This document shows, piece by piece, positions 38,401 to 51,800 of a stretch of 64,000 nucleotides of DNA; the first letter of the stretch is position 1, and the number at the start of each line of letters is the position of its first letter. The DNA comes from Chlorokybus atmophyticus (lineage: Eukaryota > Streptophyta > Chlorokybophyceae > Chlorokybales > Chlorokybaceae), in the NCBI GenBank assembly GCA_009103225.1, contig RHPI01003330.1, positions 219,308 to 283,307 of the forward strand, read 5' to 3'. The translations under genes were made by a program, and so were the position numbers. A model generated the notes under the pieces. That model made no database searches. It saw nothing but the letters and a program-made list of their open reading frames with translations, and had not been told where the DNA came from.

Positions 38401-41400
38401 AAACAGGTGCGCTTTGAAGGTGCACCCATACGTACATCAGCCTCAATAGAACGCTCGCTCAACTTGCCTTGAGAGAAACAGGAATTGAATAGCCGAGCAA
38501 CAAGAATATGGTTTCTAGGGGCTGCAGCTTGTGAGTTGTTGTCAGCTCATGGTACCACTGCTGTTTATCAGCTGCAGTTGCATTGTCAAACACAGTCTGC
38601 AAAACTTGTAGGTATGCTTGCAGGCTGACAACATCCTCCCTGGGCATCCTCGGCGGTGACTACATCACAACAGTTTATTCAGTATAGCCAAGAGTCAGCC
38701 ATGCGCAATAACTGCGCAACATTGTTCGCAACATTGTATCTGGCTAGCACATTCACAATTTGTGCCAGCTGGCATGCTTGTTACGACTTTAACATGTAAC
38801 ATATGCAGTCACAATGTAGAGGTGACCGTCACCTGCAGTGTGCCCTCAGCCCTTTCTTGCTCTGATGCAGCGAACATGTCGTTGTACAATTGCAGTGTGC
38901 GAAACAATGCCTCCCAGGATACTGCTCCAGGATCTCGACCATGTCGAAGCATTTGCATGAACACTGCTCTAGCGCCGTCCTCATCAGATGCCTAATCACA
39001 GTCAGCTCCTCAACCATGCATATCAAGTAAGAATTAAATAGTAAAGGCTTACCAGAGCTGCGAGCAGATGCAGGTATGGTACAAGGGTAGTGTGGGAGCG
39101 ATGTCCCTGGCCGACATACTCCACAAAAAGAGGAAGCTCTCGCCATTGCAATTGTAACTCAGGTTGTACCTGATGTTCGCAATCTCAGACACTGCACATC
39201 GCCTATCAACAAATACGACACAGCAAGGAGACAGCAATAGACCATTGAAGGTAACACTTGCCCTGTATATTGCAGAAACCAACTCCAGCAATGCAGCCAA
39301 AGCCGTCCCCAAAGAGTTGGCAGGTGCAGAGTACTCAGACTCTGTTGACGAGGCTACATCCTTGATTTGCTTCACCTGTCAGCACACTGCTTCTTGTTGC
39401 TGCTGTACAAGAACGGCGGGAGAAAGTAGATGCATGCATGCACATGCCAATCACCTAACCTGCTCCTTGCCGATGGGGTCTGAGAGGAAGCAGCACAGCA
39501 CTCTATGCACTGCATTGCTGTACAGGGCTCTATGGTAGTAATGGTCATCCGCAAAGGGTTGGGATCCCAGCGATTTGTGTGCGAGGAAACCAAAAGCATC
39601 CCGTTCAATCGCAGACCTCAACAGCATCTGCGCCTCATCAACTCCAATGCTAGCTGGCTTATTGGCAGCGAGGAAAACGCCCCAAGCCCATTGCGCTGCA
39701 GCCATGAACCCTTCGTCTGCTATGGGAGCACTAGCCATAACCTGCACACCACGAGCTGTGATTGGTAAAGAGATGAGAACATGCAGCGGAGCATCCGCAG
39801 ATGAGAGCACACCCAAGCTAGCAGCTATCACAGGTGGACACAGGCCGCAGAAAGGTAGGTATGCTCGGTCTAAGCATATGGACCCACACCTGTTGGGTGA
39901 ACTCTTTGACAAATGCAGCGTTGCCAGCGAGGTCTGAAGCAGCGCCAGCAAAACCATTGCTACCATCCGGAACCCTTGGGCAGACAGCCGAGATAAAAGC
40001 ATACAGCGCTACAGATGCGATCTGCACGACGGAAGCATGCTGTTAGGGCTTGGAAAAATAGCGCGTTCCTACGACACGTGCTGCAGAACACATAACGATA
40101 AGGCACTACATCATGTCATACTTAAAATGTCTGCGTCACCTGAAAGCGTGTGAGGTCATTTGCCCTTTTCCAGTCTGCAGATAGGTCCCTCACCAAGTTA
40201 TGCAAAGCTTGCAAGTTTTCTTTAGCTGCGAGGGTGATGATTCAGGGTACTGTCTTGCTGCAAGATGTGGTGTCATTGCGCTTGTAGTACACATGAAAGA
40301 CGAGTCAACCAGGTTTGATCCATTGGACTATAGAAACATGACATCGCAGATGCATTGTGATTTGTCTCATCAGTGACAACGCTCAACATAATTTTGTCAC
40401 TTGCTCCAACCTGCAACCATGCTTGCCAAACGTTACTTACACAGCGGTATGTGTAGCACAGGCAGCAGCTCGCAGATGTAAAACAGGCACTCGCAGAGCA
40501 TCCGGCGCTCTTTTTGGACAAGATCAGCTCGATAGACCAGCTGGCACCGCCAATCCTTCACAAGCTCCCCAGGGGAACCTAAACCATTAGGTCCTTCTCG
40601 GCCCAGGTCCTGTCTGTATTGTCAGCATGACATCACAACCGCTGACTACACCTCACACTTGATGGCAAACCTTGATTAAGGATATGATGCGCCCAACCAA
40701 TGTGCCAGCTTGCAATAGCACTGTTATGTAGTCCCTAACATCCTCGAGTAGCTCTGGATGAACATCAAATTCCAGCAGTTGCGACTGCACAATGTCAGCA
40801 TCAGCAAGCAGCTGTCTGCAGCAACCACACTGTACACGACCCAACCACAACGAATGTGCATGCCAGTATAGCACCGAGTAGACAGCGCCATAGACACAGG
40901 CAAGCATGTGTGCTGGTAAATCAATGCAAGTATAATCTTTTACTTCTTCTATCGCGCTTGCCTGCAACAACTTGTGCAACACCGACAACAGGCTTTGGCG
41001 CTCTTGCAGAAATATGCCGCCAGCTAGCTGCAGTACTTCCTGAGGGTCTCTGTTCTCCAGGCCCCACTGCAGCAAGGCGAGCGTTAAAGCACTTGTGCGA
41101 CACACACACTGAAACCTCAGTCTGTTTCTGGAACAACAAGAGACAGGCAGCGTACCTCTTGATCAGTGGCATTCAGCAGCTCTACACACTGGAGCTCATT
41201 CAAATTAAACTGCTCGCTCAACTGGACTGCCTGCAATCCACAAAGCAACATGCATGAGTTTCAGCATGCAAGGTCGTTATGAGTTGTGTTTCTGTAAACA
41301 CGGTGACATTGAGAGCAGATCACCAATGAGTTGAGACAAGCACCGACACAACTGTTTTCTTGACCATGCAATACATTGCACCAGTGCATGCTCACAGGCA

Positions 41401-41867
41401 TGCTAGCTTACCAATTGGACGTCTATGTCTTCCAAGGGAATGAGAACCTGGTTGATATACACCTGCTTTGACTGCACGAGCTTTCGGTCCTGCTCGGACT
41501 TGGGCTGCAGCGAAGAACTAGTTGAGGACAAGCTTGGCGGAAAAATACCATAGTAAATGATAACGGTAAGTCGTGAGCTAGGCACTGCTATGCAGAGGCA
41601 ATGCTTTGGGAAAGCAACCACACATATGCTCAGCACACAATCGATTTTGAAATCGCTATTGCTGCTCACTACATGCAAGGTGCACAGCTGCACAGCTGGT
41701 GGATGGCAACCACACTGCTCTGCACTTACGGGAAATTCGAGAAGGTGCTCAAATTGTGAACGAGCCCTTCTCAAGTCGCGCATAATCTCAGCGTGCAGGC
41801 GAGGCTGTAAGTCCTTGGCTTGCAAGGCTACCTCCACCCTCCTTAGCAACTCCCTGTGGCTGCCCAT
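32439..41867 (-). CDS. NUP205: Nucleoporin NUP205/NUP192, inner-ring scaffold
   Basis: Large alpha-solenoid nucleoporin of the nuclear pore inner ring. The gene spans 9.4 kb and is split into roughly two dozen short exons. The start at 41867 (MGSHRELLRRVEVAL) gives a first exon to 41730 that ends in phase 0; the stop is at 32439-32441. Family landmarks occur in order: SEQFNLNELQCVELL near 41200 (human GELAAVELL region); ELNEVESREEQYPAT, then FVRDHVFIYF and KWEVATACLEYFL near 37870-38130, matching the conserved ELNEIESR...KWEVAEVVLE block; and QLSPDEIDAQIESVAMAEHA near 32950-33000, matching the conserved LPPDEI block close to the C-terminus. Exons are typically 100-300 bases. I did not resolve every splice site, so the internal model is approximate. 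It shares a 564-base promoter with SEC5. Confidence 0.9.
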
Positions 41868-41987
41868 TGCTGCAACGAGCTGTTGACTCTGGGCCGACTA
41901 GGCGAGACAGGCTACCCGCTCTTGCGCTATACGTTGTGTGATTAGCTTCACCCTTTACACAGACAAGCCTGACAAAGCTTCACCTAC

Positions 41988-42015
41988 GCCCATGCCCATG
42001 CCCATGCCCGTGCCC
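41988..42015. repeat. (CCCATG)n short repeat
   Basis: Four to five units of cccatg/cccgtg in the NUP205 leader region. Confidence 0.75.
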
Positions 42016-42058
42016 AAGCCGTCGCCGCCGCCAGAGGCAGCATTGGCGCCATGCACTG

Positions 42059-42067
42059 TTTAGGGTT
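42059..42067 (+). promoter_or_regulatory. Telo-box-like element
   Basis: TTTAGGGTT (complement AACCCTAAA), 192 bases upstream of the NUP205 ATG; the third such element beside a housekeeping gene in this window. Confidence 0.45.
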
Positions 42068-42431
42068 GTCTTTCCGTTTGTGCACTCGCAGCAGGGCCAG
42101 CGAAAGGCAGCTGGTTGGATGCTAGGCGGACGGAGGAGGGCGGTGGCATTCTGAAGGTTGGCATGATGCACTGCGTGTTGCTGGTTCCGTAACCACCAAG
42201 TAGCGGCTGCATCCGTGGCGTTTCAATTACCATTCGAAACATGCATGTATCAGCTTGGTCAGGTGTCCTTTGCTCAGTTGTGGTGGCATGCTGAAGTATT
42301 GGTTTGGAGCAATTCTGCTTACGTTGTCAATTGAACGAGCGAGGTTTGTGGCAACAGTGAACTTGGGTTTGGGGCTCATCCTGTACCGAAGCTGGCTGAT
42401 CGGTTAGGGAGGCAGCATTGCACACAGCAGC

Positions 42432-45400
42432 ATGGAGGACGAAGAGGAGCTGGAGTTGGCGTCTATCAGCTCCTCCGAAGAAGCCGGCAATCTGGCCGCC
42501 TCGTTACTGGACAGCGATGACGATGACAGCACTACACAGCCCAGCATACAGCCCCGCCGCTACAGCCGAGACAGCGATTTTGGGGAGGATGGGCTCAGCA
42601 GCTGGCAAGATGTGGACCATCAAGAGGTGAGGGCAGTTTGCTGCGTGCTCTCATGTCAGCAACATGTTCATGCATGATAGTGTAGGCAGCAGTTGGCGTT
42701 TGCCTACTTGCTCAGCATGTCACAAATAATTGCAGCTTCATAGCACAGCAATGAATGAGCCAACGACTACAGGAAGCGGCGTTGATTGACCTCATGCTGG
42801 TCATCTTACCTGGCTTGCTGCATCATGGCAGTCAAGTCAGCAGATGTTGTCCATTCCAATGCCACGGAATGGTGTTCTCCACCTTTCACTGGACGTTTGC
42901 ATAGCTCATCGTATCACATACTGCTGCATTCCGGCACACCACTTTGCATGCTGACTGTCCGCCTGGTGCCACTTGCGCTGCAGATGGCCATGCAAGTGGC
43001 TGGAATACTGCACTCTTACATCACACGCGCTGATGACAATAGTGAGGAGGCGACAATGCTTCGCGAGCTCTCATTGCATGAGGCTAATGCTGAGCCTACC
43101 GAGCACGAAGACCCTCTCGGCCTCGGGTGACTTACTGCTTTCTGAATTCGAGCAATTGCTTGTCATCTTGCCACTAGCAGCAGCACTCTCAACTCAAACC
43201 ATTGCATTGACAGGTTGATTGACCCCAAGTCTAAAAGTCTCATCAAGGAAGATATGAACGACTACAGAGCTGAGCAGGAGCAAGCCCGTCGTCGCCGCAT
43301 GACAATGTCGCTGAGGGCATCACAGGTGTTGCGCAAGGCGCCAGAACAACAAGCCAAGAAGCTGCATCCAATGCTGAGCTTAACGCCAGATGACGGTGTG
43401 TTAGCTAGTGGGCTTGGCATGTCAACCGTGTACTGTCGCAGGAGCGGATGACTGTTCTCTATGCAATGCAGACAATATACTGCCAAGTTCAGAACACTTT
43501 GATGCGGAAAAGTACTTGGCTCGGGTACACAGGGAGACGTCAATGCGAGATCTGGCCATGGGCCATCGCAGTTTGAAAGAGCGCGTGTCAGAGCGCCAAA
43601 GCCAACTCAAGGTGAGTGTGGGTAGCAATCTGATGCGAGGCTGGTAGCTCTTGTCTTGTGTTCAGTTTTTGCTCAAGTCAAATGTCATATGTAGGCATTG
43701 GTGAAGGACAATTTTGAACGCTTTGTAAGTTGTGGCAACACGATTGAGGACATCGCTATGCGTCTACACCAAAATGTGACGGAGTCGGACGGCACAACAG
43801 CTCTGAGCAATGCCGTGGGAGTGTTGTTGGCTTCATCTCAACGAGCGTTCGTCCCGCTCATTGAACGCCAGGAGCAGGCTGATCGCATCCGGTCTGTCCT
43901 GGGCTTACTTAGCCGCTTTCAGTCCCTCTTCAACCTGCCCAGCACGTGAGCATGAGAACTTTGAAGGGTGCAATGGTGCATCTGTTCATATAGTTTTGAT
44001 GTTCGCAACCTTGTCCCAGCATGAAGGAGGACATTCACGTGGGTAAGTATGAGAAGGTTGTCCGCGAGTACAAAAAGGCCAAGTCTCTCATAGAATCCAC
44101 ACAACAAGGCATCCTTCACAAACTCTGGGAGGAGATATCACAAGTTGTAAAGGGGTTTCAAGGCATGCTCTATCGGTACGCTCGTTGACAGTCGCAGCAT
44201 TGCACTCTGCCGACGTTGTCAGTTGTGTTCATATGGTATGGTGACTTGTGCTAGTGCGCTGGATACTCCTGGGTTAAGGCCTGAGGATGCTGAGAGGGAC
44301 ATACGCCTGCTGTATGAAATTGACGCGAGTAATGATGCTGTCTGGCATTACTTGCAGGCCCAGGTAATGAGCGACTAACTCTTATCTGAGAGGTTAATAG
44401 GTACAGCTGCAACTTTATTGATATGGTGGTTTGCCCATCAGCATCACCATATTCTCGGGCTCTTTGAGGATTGCGAGCACCAGCGTGCAGAGGGCATCCA
44501 GGCTGTCCGGCAAAGAGCTGCGTCACTTGTACATACAGAAGCCAGGTGGAAGGAACTGAACAGACCAGCAGAGTCTGGAGTCAACATATCTCTTCTGCTG
44601 GGCAGCACGAGTGAGATTAACAAAATCATGGTACGTCAAGCGCTTTTCAGATGAGCTTGTTGCATGCTTCATATTGCGGCCTCCAGCATGCTGACATCAT
44701 GTACTATCACTGTTTCAGCATGCCTGTTGCCAACAGGGCGTTACAGGAGCTGATGCGGTTGCCCGCAGGAAACAAGCAGCACAGATCTGGCCCAGGTGCA
44801 CTTGGAGTACATCGCACAGCTGACTGCTGTGTTAACTGGCTCGCTGCCAGAGTACTGGCGGCTTGTTCAGTCTGTGGTCAATGGCAAGTTCTTGAAGGTG
44901 CAGCACTCTGATTTGTACTGCCATGTTGCTGAGACCATGCATGTTGTTGTTTATCACTGTCATAAGTCATCAGCATTGCCATTATGTGGTCGCAAAGTGG
45001 GCACACGTCGACATGCTGGTATGTGCAGCAACTGACTGTGGAGCTAAGCGCAGCCGATGACAAGCGCACTGCCGGTGACTCACCCATACCAAATACACCT
45101 CGTGTTGCACACACAAACAAGCTGCTGCAGGTAGCGAGGTTAGCGAGGTTAGCGAGGCAGCACTGTGTCCAGCATAACATGTTTGTGCATGGATTTGCAC
45201 CTCGCTGACCAGTGGGCTGGTTGTGCGCAGGGGCATACACCACAAGAGACGGAGCAGATGGTCTTTGATCTTATGGCTGTTTATCAAGTATGATGTAGCT
45301 TCTTAATGCTGTAAACGATGCAGCTTGAACATGAGTCCATTGGTTGTTGAGGAATGGTGCATGCAGGCCAAAGTACATAATGGTGTGTCAGAAGTTGAAG

Positions 45401-47707
45401 CCGCAGGGACAAAGCAATGGCGTCACATGCGTGAGGCCACTCAGGAGGTTAGTCGACAGCTGTAACCAGAATGCACAGATTGACTGCATCATGATGTCAA
45501 TGCATGCACGGGCTTGAAGATCATCATCAACAGTGTGACTCCTTTAGCGCATTGCAGCATGTGTGCTAACACGTACCTTGGTAGCATGCTAAGTGGCGTC
45601 AGTTGCTGAGATGTCAATGCATGGGTGCTGACAGGATGGCTGCTATACAGGTTGCAGAAGCACAAAACCACCTGCAATCGGTTGCGGCAATCCCAACACG
45701 AGTGACTGCGATCACTGCCACACTTGTCACCGAGACATGTGGCGCTTTCGTGCAACATGTCTGCCGTGACATCCGAGAGCTTTCAACCAACATGTTCAAG
45801 CTTGAGGACTGGACGACAGCACCCATCGTCATGCACAAGTCAGCATAAGCACATCTCTGCCAGTATGCATTGCGCACAAGAAGCAAGGTTTCGCCCTGCA
45901 GGATTGCATGTGTACACAGCACTCATGCGTGCTTGTACAGGCGCATAGCCAATCCATTTAGAATATCCAAGTTGCCGCTTCATCTTGGCAGCCTTTTGAG
46001 TTCCGCAATGGAGGATGTGTCGAGTGTGCTCCACCGTTCCAGTGCTAGCGGTGGCAAGCGGCCCGTGTCTGCTGGAGACTATGCCGCAATGCTCTCTGCT
46101 GTGCGCAGTACATTTCACGACTGTTTTGCTGCTTTCGCGGACGGGTTGCGTTTGCTAGCAAAGGAATCCATTACCGAGAAACGAAGTGGTGGTCAGGACA
46201 TGGACAGCTCCCCTGCCAGCACCAGCCGTACTGCCCCATCAACATCTGCAAACTTGACGGTTGTTACGGTAAGGCGGCAATGTGTGTTATGCTCTCTATC
46301 GGTTGTATCATGCTCTCCATCGGCATATGTAAGATGCTGGGTTGTGTGTGTGCGCAGGGTGCCGCAGGTGACATTGTGGTTTCCAGGGAGGGCAGGTTGC
46401 TCATGTTAATCAGCAATTGTGCACATTCTCGGACAATCCTCTTGCCGGAACTTGCAGCAAAATTCAATCACGTGTTCCAGACATCATCAAAATTGCTGCA
46501 GAAGCTGGAGGAGGAGTTGCTGTCATTGTACATTGACCGAAAGGTGTGTTGCTGAGGGGTCTGTGCAAGTCATTACAATTATATTGATTGCGCATGGTAG
46601 TGACAAATAGCCAGTGAGCGCACAGCAATTAGCAGGACGAGCTTCACGTGCTCTCCGCAGCAGCATTGATGTCGTTATTGTTACACAGGTTGGAGTGCTG
46701 CACTCTGCAGCTGAGGCCTTTCTCAATGATGGCAGTGTATGGGCAGCTGCACGCCCGCCTTTGGGTGTTCGCGGTGCAGTTCAGGATTTGCTGCTGCCTC
46801 TTGTGCAAGTACACTCCGAGGTGCGTGCTGTGTCCATCATCTGGCGATTACACATGCACATACTCTCAGCATGACACGTTGCATTCAACAGGTGTACGTT
46901 GGCGCTGAGCTGTATGTTGAACGGATTATCAGCCACCTTCTGGTCGTCCTTCTCAACGAGCTGATGACTGCCATCACGCACCGGCTGAAGTCACTGAGCG
47001 CCAATGGCTACTGCCAACTGTCACTGGAAGTTGACTACCTCGAGGTTGTTCTTGCCACATATGCCGTCCAGGGCGTTGCAGACCTGTACACAAGCCTGCG
47101 CGCCTTGCTGCTGCAGTTGGCAACGAGCACTGCTGAGCCAGCAACAAGTCACCGCAGTACCATGAACAACGGTGGTCCTCCAGTAAGCGCAAAGCTTGAA
47201 GCAGCTGCGCGTGCAACAAGTGCGGAGTTGCTTGAGCATGAGCTGCGCCGAACTCGCATCAACGTGTTGTGCTTCGCACATGACATGCGTGCTCAGCGCC
47301 AGAATCAACCCACTCGCAGCAGCAGTGACAGCTTGCCTTCAGCCGCAAGCAATGGCACGGCTGCTTCCTCAGCTTTCGCAACTGGACCCGGAAGACCAGA
47401 GTCCTCGCGAATGGAGAGCGTGGATTCTGATTTGAGGCTACGCAGCACCCACTCTGCGGTTGAGACAAGCAATGTGGTACGCAGCAGGTCGCAGACGGAA
47501 GCAGCCAGCGCAAGCAGCGGGCGCGTCGTCTCCGCTGCCTCAAGCAGTGTGGTTGAAACTGGGAGAAGGCGCATGCCTCCAGGAGACCTGAACCCAGCTA
47601 CTCAAATGTCGAGTAGGACCAATGCACTTGACGTTCGTAATATTGACGCTAGTGCACTAAGGCAGGATCAGATTGACAGGACGCGGCGCCAGCTATTCAA
47701 GCAGTAG
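42432..47707 (+). CDS. EXOC2: Exocyst complex component SEC5
   Basis: Subunit of the octameric exocyst, which tethers secretory vesicles to the plasma membrane. First exons: 42432-42626, 42984-43126, 43214-43395, 43493-43611, 43695-43945, 44020-44175, 44255-44363, 44442-44630, 44769-44897, 45029-45130 and 45232-45288; further exons run to the TAG at 47707 (about 18 in all). The acidic N-terminus (MEDEEELELASISSSEE) is followed by the Sec5 core: HFDAEKYLARVHRETSMRDL, LVKDNFERFVSCGNTIEDI, ADRIRSVLGLLSRFQSLFNL, YEKVVREYKKAKSLI, DASNDAVWHYLQAQ, LPEYWRLVQSVVNGKF and LLMLISNCAHSRTILLPEL. This order matches human EXOC2 and plant SEC5. No IPT/TIG domain precedes the core, unlike animal Sec5 and like plants. 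The C-terminal 150 residues are Ser/Arg-rich and probably disordered. Confidence 0.9.
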
Positions 47708-48836
47708 TGCCATGTTGAATGCTTGCTTGCTGCTTCATCTTGCATTCTGAGGCTCTTTGCTGTAAAGAGGGTAGAATAGCATGCAAATGTCCTTGCACGC
47801 TGCTCACAAGTGTCATGGCTGCTGACACACGGCACGCTGAATGTGCTAGGCATTGACTTGCATATGTGCAACTGCGCACTCTTCTACGCGAGGTAGAATA
47901 CGCATGGACATAACACAAGAGTTGCATATAGCAAAACTCGGTAAAAGCAAATGTACCCGAGGCAACCATGCATACACAGCAAGTGCACAAGCCAGCAAAC
48001 AAGCAATGATACCGACAATGCACACAATCCCTAAATCCTGTGTTGTACAACACATCGCAAGCGCGCAGGCTGTATCATGAAACTACATGTTGCAGTCTGC
48101 TGTCACAGCACTCCGCATGTTATGCATGCGTCAGTCAACCATTGGAGTGCACTTGCGTTGCAATTAGCACGCTATGCTTGTCATCCAACCATTGTAAGGC
48201 ACTGGTGCAAGACAACTGCGTTGCAAAACATGCCGAGTACTTACATGTTGTTTGTATTCGTCTCTCTACTACATAAACAGCCACAGATACAGACAATTGT
48301 CCATATGTACCACAACACCAGTACAATCACAGTGTGGAGGTAGGTATTAGAGTAGGTAGCCCGGTGGTCGTGTATGTAGCAACGAGGTGAGTGCGTTGTG
48401 CAGAGTGTGGTCTAAATGGGCATACCCCTCTCGCATTTTTTGTACAACCACCGTCTAACACCAATAGCCAGCACAGCAGTACAACAGCAACTAGCACGTA
48501 TTCACATGCTTAGCGCACACCCAGTCAGGACAGTGCATTGGCCACAGTTGGGTATAGGGGCTGCCAACCAGCTGTACCAGGCGGCTTGCCAGATGTTTGA
48601 ACGTGAAGCCTGTGCCTAGCGCAACACAACCACAAGAAGTGTGCGCCAACTTCAAGCGCTTTAGCCCAATGCGCAATGTCAGCGTCGTCGTCAAGTCGTG
48701 GTGGAATGCTCTACCTACCAATATGCAAGCCAAGCACGACACCAAGCACGACTCACTCACTCACTCACTCACTCACTCACTCGTTATAGGCCTACTACAT
48801 AAGCAACGCGGACCATCGTGACAAACACAGTGTCAC
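47708..48836. other. Intergenic spacer SEC5-TFIIIC90, no gene seen
   Basis: About 1.1 kb with the 3' UTR of SEC5, an ACTC microsatellite at 48751-48782 and the promoter of the next gene. No other coding sequence is evident. Confidence 0.5.
48751..48782. repeat. (ACTC)n microsatellite
   Basis: Eight tandem actc units, about 55 bases before the start of the TFIIIC90-like gene. Confidence 0.9.
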
Positions 48837-51800
48837 ATGCCAACCAGCGGCGCCCTTGCAGCGGCGCCTGCCATGGAGGCGGAGGACCAGGCGGCGGACG
48901 ACGAGGGGTTAGGCGGAGAGGATGAGGGGGCGGAGGCTGGTGCCTTGGCGCTGGTGCCTGCGGCAGAGGCATCAGCGCATGGCGATCTGCAGCAGGCGGC
49001 CCGGCCGGAGGCGTCTCCGGCTGCGGTCGGGGCTGAGGCGGAGGGCTGGACGCCTGCGGCGCTGCTGAGCTCAAACCCTAGGTTCCCGACCGCAGTGCGG
49101 TGGTCGCAGGACAACCTCCTGCTCGTCACGGCCGGCGCATACATTCACATACTGGTATACGAGCTGGGCATGCTTCCAACTGGTCCAACTGGAGCATGCA
49201 ACTTGGCAGGCACGTGTTTGCTTGAGTGGGACAATTTGTCCATTGCACTGCATTGCTGTTGGCTTCCACAGTTGCCTCAAGTTACACAATGACAAATCTT
49301 GCAGCAGCACGGAGTGGCTGCGTTTCTACTTAGCGTTTTGCATGGGATAAATCCAAGCATACAACCAGAAGAGTGAATGAACAAAACCATTTTACACTCG
49401 TGCCCTTTGCTTTGTAATGGTTGTGACTAGTCATCATGATTGCATGCACACACATTCTGCACAGATCATGAAACATCAGCCTGTGCACACCGCAGAATCC
49501 GCACAACCTCAGTGGGCCGCGAGGGATCATCACTGCACCGCACCAAGCAAAGGCGAATGACGACCAAGATGCACCAACAGGTAGTTTGAGTCAGCTCTGG
49601 ACAAACATGAGCGCATATGTGCTTGTTTTGAAACGGTTCTTGAGCAGGTCCATCAAGCATTGGCGAGCTGTACCCACTGATGGTCGCTCCTCTGAGCAAG
49701 AGTGAGATGCTGTTGTTCCGTCAAGCAGCATGGTCTCCCGTCGGCTGTGCGCCATCTGGCGGGTGATGACAGTGCAGGAGCATGCGCGAAGCTGAATGAA
49801 AACTCGGCAGAGACTCACATGTGAAGCACTGCGCAGGTGCTTAATTGCTGCATTTACCACAGGCCGCCACATCAAGGTGTACAGACCATCCTACCCAGAA
49901 AGGCGTGCAGAATGGACGGAGGTAGAGCTTGTTGCCTTTGTTACAAGATTGCCCATGTTGTGGCAAGCGCATCCTCAAGCATCAGCCGCTGATGAAGCCC
50001 CCGCGCTGAAACTGTTGTCAGGTTGCTGATCTCGGTGCTGACCTCCTTGACTACCACGAATTGACAGCGCAAGATGAAGCGCATGGTTTGTCGTCTGAGT
50101 ACGTGCAGGTTTGTGAGCTGACATTCTATTAGTGATACTGTCGTCAACGTCTCTTTTGGCATTGCAATGCTCACATATTTATTGCAGAACATCCACTGGC
50201 TTCCTTTGCCAGGCACACACTCTGTTGCTGTTGCTTACAGCCTTGTTGTTGTCACCGTAACAGGTGGCAAATGCTGTGACAACACAGCAGTGCAAGGCCT
50301 CATCATTGGACATCAACACAAGCGGTGTACTGGGTAGAGTGTTGCCAGGGTATGTACAGAGGTAAGCTTGTCGTATCGATGTCTGTCAAAGCATGCATTT
50401 GCTCAGGAGCGCTCAGTGAGAAGCAGGCTTCTAACAGTGTTGTCTTGTAAGCAGTGCCAGTGGGGTCCTACACAGGCAAGGTGCGCTGCGTGCGGCAACG
50501 AAGAAAGTTAAGAAAGCCAAGAAAGCCAAGAAAGCCAAGTATGAAGGTCGCTTCCCGCAAGTTGACGACAATGTAGAGGTACGCATTGTGTCTGTTGCTG
50601 GTGTTGAAGCGGCATCTGCAACGCGTTTGCCAACAGGTGTTCAGTGCTGCCAAAGGTCCCTGGGGATGCTGGCAGCCTGCACAAGTGACCAAAGTAAGGC
50701 TTCGCACTATCACTGTACAGCTCCACAACACAGTCTCAGGTATGAGCAGCTGATTGTCAGCTGTCGCAACTCTCACCTGTGAGTGACTTGCAAGTTCATG
50801 CTTTGATACTGTCCTTGAAGGTGCGGATCCAACCGGTATGTGCAAAGTCTCATTGGCGGACGCAAAAACAGCAGTGCCTATGCCCATCAAGCATGCAATC
50901 CGCAAGAAAGGCCCGCAGAAAAAAGCAAAGGCAAGTAGAGCACAGGCGATAAACATGCTTGTGCCACATATACGACCGCTGCGTGAAGACACGCAAGGTG
51001 TAGGCCAGCAGTTGGCTCTGCAGCAACGCGTTGAAGTACTCTATGAAGGCAGGTCAGTGACTGTGGGGTGTGGCAACTGCGGAACTATTACAGAACACTG
51101 ACCTGTGATGCACCATCATTGCGCGCAGCTGGTGGCCAGGCATTGTGCAGGACTTGAAGCAGCGTAAAGAACAGTGCACAGTCCGGTTCGCTGGTACAGA
51201 AGATGCACGTTGCTGCACAACAGTCTTGAATGGCCCTCAGTGCCTTTACGAATACTCGTTCTCGCAGGTGCGAAGGCAACTGTTGTGGCCTTTGGTGCCG
51301 TGCGTCCTGTAAATACAGTTTGGAAGGACGCTCGCTGGATGCCCATTGATGAGGTCTTGGTACGGAACGAACAGCCGCTTACTTCCGCGCAGAAGTCGGC
51401 TTTTGAAAAACCGTCCACCATTGCTGGCCCCCCCAAGGTTGGCAAGGTAAACTAATGCACAGATGTGTACACAAACCACTGTGACTGAAGCATTGTGGTC
51501 TTGTGCCGTGACAGCAGAAAGATGTTGTGCCGCGTGCAAAAGGGGTGAGCTCCTTGCAAGGCGCACAGGGGCGAAAGCGAAAGCACTGCGATGAGGCAAC
51601 TAAGCTATCCACGACGATGGCCGAGGTGGGCAGAATTCAACACGCTGTGTTGTTGGAATTTGCTGGCTGGGATATATGCTGCGAGACATGGCTTATGTCT
51701 ACTGACAACACAGCATGCTGCGATTCAATCCAGGACGTTTTCATGAGGTTTGCAGCAGCTAGGGAGGAGATACCCAGAAACGAGCGAGAAGTCTATGACA

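Larger units (their letters stand above)
41868..42431. promoter_or_regulatory. Divergent promoter, NUP205 / SEC5
   Basis: 564 bases between the two start codons. It contains a degenerate cccatg repeat (41988-42015) and a telo-box-like tttagggtt (42059-42067). Confidence 0.6.

Noticed and set aside
50011-50060. Apparent one-base frameshift in the TFIIIC90-like gene
   Set aside because: An intron at 49922-50021 (gtagag...tgtcag) restores the frame and gives the family sequence AEWTEVADL.
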